Shown here: one piece after another, positions 58,913 to 64,000 of the stretch
How the letters are laid out: every line of letters starts with the position of its first letter
How positions within the stretch are numbered: position 1 is the stretch's first letter
Source of the DNA: Punica granatum
Lineage: Eukaryota > Streptophyta > Magnoliopsida > Myrtales > Lythraceae
Length of the DNA stretch: 64,000 bases
Assembly (NCBI RefSeq): GCF_007655135.1
Contig: NC_045129.1
Span: 1,612,001-1,676,000 of the forward strand
Reading direction: 5' to 3'
The notes under the pieces: model-generated
What the model saw: the letters and a program-made list of their open reading frames with translations, nothing else
What the model was told of the DNA's origin: nothing
Databases searched by the model: none
Position numbers and translations under genes: made by a program

Positions 58913-59434
58913 TGTTGAGATATATTATTTCACATGAAAAATTGAGAAAGAAATCACAAACTTATATGAGATTTGGGTCTAACAACCTATTAGCTTAAAT
59001 TTTTGAGTTGTAGATGGACTCAAATTTGTTGGCCCAAGTAAGACTTTTACATGGTATCAAAGCCGATTATACTTCCGCGCGCTCGTGTGGGCTTATACCG
59101 TTTCTGTTTCAAACTAGCCAAGAGTGCGCCTCATGTTAATCAGACCCAAGAGTGGTCCGATCCAGTTTCGATGTAGCTAAAAAGGTGCACCTCTAGTTAG
59201 GCCTGAACGTAGAGCTCGAGGCTAATTTGGTATTTGTCCCCTCTTGTCCGAGTACGGAAGAGGATGTCCGACTCGTGGTCAGTTGTTAAGGGCGGGAGTT
59301 TAAGGGCATGTGACACATGTTGGACCACACATTGCCACGTACTTATATGAGACTTAGGTTCAGTAACTTATTAACTTAAACCTTTGAGTTACAGATAGGC
59401 TCAAATCTGTGTAAACCTAAATGAGAATTTTACA
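58913..59434 (+). mobile_element. TRIM (miniature LTR retrotransposon), 522 bp
   Basis: LTR 1 (58913-59051) begins TGTTGAGATA and ends TTTTACA. It is followed immediately by TGGTATCAAAGCC, a primer site for initiator tRNA-Met with one mismatch. LTR 2 (59318-59434) begins TGTTGGACCA, shares CTTATATGAGAnTTnGGTnn, AACTTATTAnCTTAAA and TTTGAGTTnnAGAT with LTR 1, and ends TTTTACA. A purine-rich tract (AAGGGCGGGAGTTTAAGGGC) precedes it. Flanks are CGCTC (58908-58912) and CACTC (59435-59439), a 5-bp target duplication with one CpG-type transition. There is no coding capacity, as expected for a TRIM. Confidence 0.8.
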
Positions 59435-59912
59435 CACTCCTTATACTGTAATAAAAACCCATGTAGATACTCTCGTTCACTAAAAGTATTTCATAATCAG
59501 AATCAAATCGTCATTTGTGTAAGAATTAATTTCGTTCAATAGATTGAAACTTTATGATCTAATCATCTAATCACCAAATAAAAGAAGGGAGAAAGATATT
59601 TCTGAATGATTCTAAATTATTAGTGAATTTGATTTGGACCCGGAAAGGTCTTAGATTACGGTCGATGAATAAATCTCTGCCACCTTCACTCTTATCTTCT
59701 TCCCCTTCATACCCTCTCTCTCTCTCCCTCTTCCTATATATATATATATATATATACCCGTGTCATGCCGTCATTTCAATCTATCATCTCACAAACCACT
59801 CAAAACACACAAAAGCTGCATTAGAAGTAACCATCTCCTTCTGATTCAAATATCGAGGAAAGCCCGTATATCGTCATCCAGGCTGGGACGACCTGTGAGC
59901 ACATATTCAAGC
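59435..59912. other. Upstream region of the single-domain phytocyanin gene
   Basis: Contains a CT run and TA microsatellite (about 59711-59755) that could serve as the TATA region, followed by a probable 5' UTR. Confidence 0.5.
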
Positions 59913-60523
59913 ATGAAGATGGGTCGTGAAGTCATGGTTCCAATCACTTGCTCGATTATGGTCATATTGGCCTTAGTCGGAATCGCGGAGGCAACAGTGT
60001 ACACAGTCGGTGACAGCCAAGGCTGGACGGCTTCACCCAACATTACTCAAGGGTTTTATGATGACTGGGCTGCTAATAAGACCTTCAAGGGTGGTGACAG
60101 TTTAAGTAGGCACATTACTATTTAATTAATTATTTTTATTTTCCTTTTATTTGTTAATTATATTCTGCGGGATGTCATATGTTTATTCCTTACTTATTAC
60201 CTGAACCCTCAAATGCAGAATTCGTATGGAATGGAACCCACAACGTGGCCTTCGTAACAAAGGAAGAATACGATAACTGCACACAAATCATCTCAGTTTT
60301 CTCTGGGGGCGAGGCGTTCCAGTACAAGCTCCCCTCGAATGCAAGTGGGATGTATTACTTCATCTGTACCATCGACTCTCACTGCGCCGGAGGACAGAAG
60401 CTGGCCATAAATGTCACATCCTCGGAGACCCCCACAAATGATAATGGAAGCTCGGCCTCGCTGACAATGGGAGCCTCATGGGCGATTCTCTGCACCGGAG
60501 TTTTATATCATTTGATCAACTGA
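59913..60523 (+). CDS. Single-domain phytocyanin, stellacyanin-like (165 aa)
   Basis: Exons 59913-60105 and 60219-60523; GT-AG, phase 1, 498 nt. The signal peptide (MKMGREVMVPITCSIMVILA) ends near AEA. One plastocyanin-like domain follows (TVYTVGDSQGWTASPNI) with His in GTHNV, Cys in YYFICTID, His in SHC and Gln in GGQKL, so all four type-1 copper ligands with an axial Gln are present. The disulfide partner is Cys in DNCTQ. The Pro-rich region is almost absent; a short Ser/Asn stretch leads to a hydrophobic GPI-like end (ASWAILCTGVLYHLIN). The start could instead be the Met two codons later. It is more similar to the partial gene at 63883 than to the genes at 33-53 kb (same MGR start and domain opening). 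Confidence 0.9.
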
Positions 60524-62022
60524 AGATGATCAGCTGTTAGAGTTATCGTGTTTTTGTAGATTGATTCATCTCATATATGTATTGCAATAATAAAGTGATT
60601 AGCTCATGGTTTAGAAGCATATAGGGCATGTAAACTTCGTCCGTATCCAACAATAAGAGTTTTTTATTGTTTTATATTTTTGGAAAACAGTAGGAGACAT
60701 TAATTAATTAATTACTATATAGCTTCTTCTTTTTTCGCAAGTTAACAAAGATCTGAAAAGAGAAAAAGAAAAAAAAAAAAAAGGAGGAGCTCAATTACTA
60801 TATAGTTTTTTTTTTCAGCAAGTTAACAAAATTTCAAACTCCAATGAATTTGTCTTAGTTGTTAAAAAGGAGTTCAAATATCCACCCGATCCCAGATTCG
60901 AAATTCATTAGAGTCACCGGAGCGTATTTGACGTGATTATTCGCTCCGTGTATCGCCGGGGGTCGGAGTTCCGGGAATTAATCATGCAAAGTCTGGACCT
61001 TCCGTATTAGCAAAAAACAAAAAATTAACAAAGATCCATTGCACAACAAAAGACAAGTACAAGAGAGAAAATGTCCAAGAAAATAATTACAAGAACATAA
61101 AGAATACGACATATTCAGAGGGATATATAATTCCAAAAAAAAATGTGACAAACACTCCATTCAGGCACAATTCAATTAGAATAATTCATCATTCGCCCTA
61201 ATCCTAATTCTCGATCTCCTTCAACAATTTTATATCGACCCAATGAAAAATTAAGAAGGGAAATCCTCTGTCCAATTGGTAAATCCATATCGAATTCTAC
61301 TTTTTCGTGATATCCAGGGAAGCCGCAGGAGAGAATTCCAATAAGGGTATACTTGTAAGGAGCGATAACAGTTTCATTAATTAATTACTATATATCAAAT
61401 ATCGAATTTTGGCAGTTTGTACTTTGTACAATTGCAAGAAACTAAGGGTGTGGCCCCACTACACGGGTAGGATAATTTTAAGAAACAAAAATTTCTAATG
61501 ACATTTGCCTTATGGATAAGAATTTTTCTGATATAAAATGTATAATACCTACGAACCCAAATCTAAACTGATATATTTATTTGTTATATTGTTTGATAAA
61601 AATAACATAATTATATCTCCAACAGGAATAATTAATTGTTAACTGAATAGGGTTTGAGACGTGGACACCTTTCCCTCGGCGTTATGTCATCTAATAACTT
61701 TGTTTTAGGCAATAATCTCGCTCGATAATCTCGATTTCATGAATTGTTCCGAGTATACAGGGCGTCAAAGAGTATCATCCATTAATCGGCGAAGGATCCC
61801 AATTTGTTTATCATGTTCCCACCAGAGAACTATCGATCATGAAATTGTTCAAGTCATTGAGGGTCTGCCGTTATGAGAATCGATCATAAGGTAACAAAAT
61901 GTTGGGACCGATTCATTGATTTTGTTCCAAGTAATAAAACATGGCAAAATTCTATGGTACCGCTCGATTTGGGCTTCTAAGGTGCCATTCACGGTTGGAT
62001 TGTGATGGCTTTCCACTCATAG
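60524..62022. other. Intergenic DNA with a SINE-like piece
   Basis: A polyadenylation-like AATAATAAAG lies near 60586. A tRNA-derived SINE-like segment at about 60845-60990 carries GTCTTAGTTGTTAAAAAGGA and CCCAGATTCGAAATTCATT. No gene; frames of about 60 codons have no recognisable product. Confidence 0.5.
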
Positions 62023-62380
62023 ATAATAAGAAGTTTTTTTTTTTCCTAAATAGTCGGGGCGACCAGCGTAGCAATCCCCATATGGCGTAACTATATGGGT
62101 CCAAATCCCGCCGTGGAATGCCCGATTTGAGCCATAACTACACCAAAACTCGAGGATCTTGACTCATCACTGCGACCCCAATGAGATATCAGAGGAACAT
62201 TACATATCCACAAGTCTATAATCAGAGTACTACTAGCGCAAGCGGTTTCAACAGTAAATAGTTGGACCTTCCTCCTTTATTTGCTCCCAAGTCTCCAAGG
62301 AGACTCATACCCCCGACTCAATGCTTGGAATAGTAGCGCCTTACCAATTGAACTACACCTCATTGTTAAATAATAAGAAG
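62023..62380 (-). mobile_element. Full-length tRNA-derived SINE with 11-bp target duplication
   Basis: The body 62034-62369 is read on the minus strand: AGGTGTAGTTCAATTGGTAA (A box) and GGCGCTACTATTCC near the head, GACTCGGGGG-type B-box sequence, and a T run at 62034-62044 (+ strand) that is the A tail. ATAATAAGAAG occurs at 62023-62033 and 62370-62380. At about 336 bp it is longer than the SINEs at 36-48 kb and belongs to a different family. Confidence 0.8.
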
Positions 62381-63077
62381 CATTATTCAAGGGTGATTGC
62401 ATTTCTGATATTGCACCGGAGTGATATCGTAGAAACTCTCAATAAAACGCACATGTGCTAGCTAATATATTGGACTTTTCCTTGACCTTTCCATATGTTT
62501 TCATAGAGATTAATTAGCATTAGGGATTAGCAATCATTATAGCAGAGACGTGCGACCATTGACGTGCTAGCTGTCGACATCTGTGAGTATGGCTTCATTT
62601 GTCTTGTTGAAAATCAATAATTCAAACAGTTAATAATCAATGATTCAAACAATTAACTAATAAAAGAGTCTAATGGATCGGCCATATAGATAGATATACA
62701 GATAAAAAAGGAATTAGTCATTCAATTCAGGAGACTTCAATAATTACGGCTGCTCATAGGTTAGGATGCATGTATTGTATACGTAACGTAACGTATACCA
62801 ATTCACTTAGAACGAATAAGAAATAAGGACTAAGACCTTTTCTTAACCATTCAATTTTACGGGATATATGCTTCAAGTCACATTTTCGTATTCGAAACAG
62901 CCTAATTCTATGATCCAGTCAATTTCTCGCTTGTACGTAGCTGCCCCTTGATTAATTGAATGATAGAGAATCATGTATCAAAATATACAAAACATAGTCT
63001 ACATAAGTCTAAAATCCTGTGAATAGTGCACGTTTAGTAGACCAGATTAGAGGGTGGATATGATTTCTAAAATCCTA
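62381..63077. other. Intergenic DNA, no gene seen
   Basis: AT-rich, no supported features. Confidence 0.5.
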
Positions 63078-63485
63078 ATCTTATGTTTGGTGACGACGGG
63101 ACTGGGATTGGGTTTGAGATATGTCGGGATATAACATTAAGCAATTCATCCTAGCTATGTTTTGTGTGGCCCTATTCCGGCCATGATCGAGCCAATCGAG
63201 GTACGTTGGTGACCTCACCGGGATGGTGGTGGTAGGAATCGGGCCACCATTGTCGACGCTGGTAAACAGTTTGGTCTCCTCATTTTTTTAGATTTTTGAA
63301 TTTTTAAATTTTTTTAAAAAAATATAATTTAAGGAAATATTTGTCATTTCGGTCTAATATTCCAATTCCAAATCTGAATACTGCCCCAAACATTAAATTG
63401 GGACATAAAATATCTATTGGGATTTTAAGTCCCAACTCATCCCATTCCAATCCCTATCCTAAACCCGAAACCCAAACATAACGAT
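63078..63485. mobile_element. MITE-like element with inverted ends
   Basis: The left end TCTTATGTTTGGTGACGACG and the reverse complement of the right end (CGTTATGTTTGGGTTTCGGG) share TTATGTTTGG, and both continue into GGGATTGG-like sequence. Length about 400 bp, non-coding. Superfamily and target duplication could not be settled. Confidence 0.5.
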
Positions 63486-63693
63486 TTCAGCATCAATTGC
63501 CCAAATATGATCTAAAAAGGAGGCACAATATTCAAACATTGGATGTGTAAGGCGACTGGTCTGAGACTTTGTTCCCTATCGACAATCAAATCGAGACCCG
63601 TAAATTCTGTTAGTAAAACGGTAAAATATAATATTCCCTATCAACTTTTATCGCTCTTACCCATTCTTCCTTTCTATTATCACCCTCTCCATA

Positions 63694-63709
63694 AATCTAT
63701 AAATAGCCA
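63694..63709 (+). promoter_or_regulatory. TATA box of the terminal phytocyanin gene
   Basis: ATCTATAAATAGCCAA, about 180 bp before the ATG at 63883, in the same style as the TATA boxes at 38.15 and 45.42 kb. Confidence 0.65.
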
Positions 63710-63882
63710 ACGCGTGCACTATCCTCGAGCATATCTCAAGAACTTGTTTCACCACGTACATTTCATTTCCATTTACAAATCCAAGATCATTCTCGCCCCT
63801 TACAAGGCAAGATATAGCTATCTCGAAGACCGGGGCAACTTGAATCCGAGCAACTGTACTGAACGCGAACACAAACACGAAG

Positions 63883-64000
63883 ATGATGGGTCGTCAAGGA
63901 GTTGTGTCGATGGCCGGATTGTTGGTCTTATTTGCGCTGGCTTCGACAAGAACTACTATGGCTACTGACTACACCGTGGGTGATAGCATGGGCTGGACAG
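63883..64000 (+). CDS. Phytocyanin, partial, first exon cut by the window edge
   Basis: Encodes MMGRQGVVSMAGLLVLFALA, a signal peptide ending near TMA, and the domain start TDYTVGDSMGWT, then runs off the window. It is closest to the start of the gene at 59913 (MGR start, TVGDSxGWT). Copper ligands cannot be judged because they lie in the missing part. The second Met (63886) is an equally good start. Open frames upstream in other phases are not supported. Confidence 0.8.
   Translation, partial: MMGRQGVVSMAGLLVLFALASTRTTMATDYTVGDSMGWT

Noticed and set aside
63543..63968. 141-codon + frame overlapping the last gene
   Set aside because: Different phase from the signal peptide and domain start at 63883, which match the gene at 59913; the frame covers promoter and leader.
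1..64000. CRISPR arrays, operons, bacterial-type terminators, rRNA
   Set aside because: Plant nuclear DNA with spliced genes; no spaced repeat arrays and no rRNA-like sequence were seen.

Overview
This window is nuclear DNA of a flowering plant, most likely a core eudicot. Genes have GT-AG introns, long AT-rich stretches lie between them, and the proteins are typical of land plants: an MBD10/11-type methyl-CpG-binding protein, a thylakoid-lumen photosystem II protein, a GPI-anchored beta-1,3-glucanase and many phytocyanins. LTR, LINE, SINE, CACTA and foldback transposon debris is abundant. I cannot fix the species from sequence alone.

Layout. 0-12.5 kb has no gene. It holds a 3.1-kb solo LTR with a 5-bp target duplication (2242-5370), a decayed Copia gag with an LTR edge (8.2-9.07 kb), two related MITE copies (10.2 and 10.9 kb) and AT-rich sequence. 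12.7-29.8 kb is the single-copy gene block: a TPR-like gene (12738-14025, +), an MBD10/11-like gene (15626-19336, +), an MPH2-like thylakoid lumen gene (20085-22018, -) and a GH17 glucanase gene (26901-29795, +). 30.6-33.4 kb holds foldback elements and tandem repeats.

33.6 kb to the window end is a phytocyanin cluster, all on the + strand: an intact copper-type gene (33674-34412), a frameshifted nodulin-like copy (38241-38821), a truncated pseudogene (about 41598-42203), a three-domain gene with the copper ligands replaced (45521-47375), a two-domain gene with all ligands kept (52199-53659), a single-domain stellacyanin/uclacyanin-like gene (59913-60523) and the first exon of another (63883 to the edge). 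Between them lie tRNA-derived SINEs, LINE remnants, a CACTA element, a TRIM and an inverted-LTR structure.

Main observations. (1) Genes at 33.7 and 38.2 kb and their counterparts at 41.6 and 45.5 kb form a tandemly duplicated two-gene block that decayed reciprocally: in each copy a different member is broken. (2) Every phytocyanin intron interrupts the domain at the same place in phase 1. The internal exons of the multi-domain genes are therefore symmetric 1-1 exons that can be repeated without breaking frame, which gave two- and three-domain proteins. (3) Several transposon insertions entered only one copy of the duplicated block, so the other copy shows the empty site.
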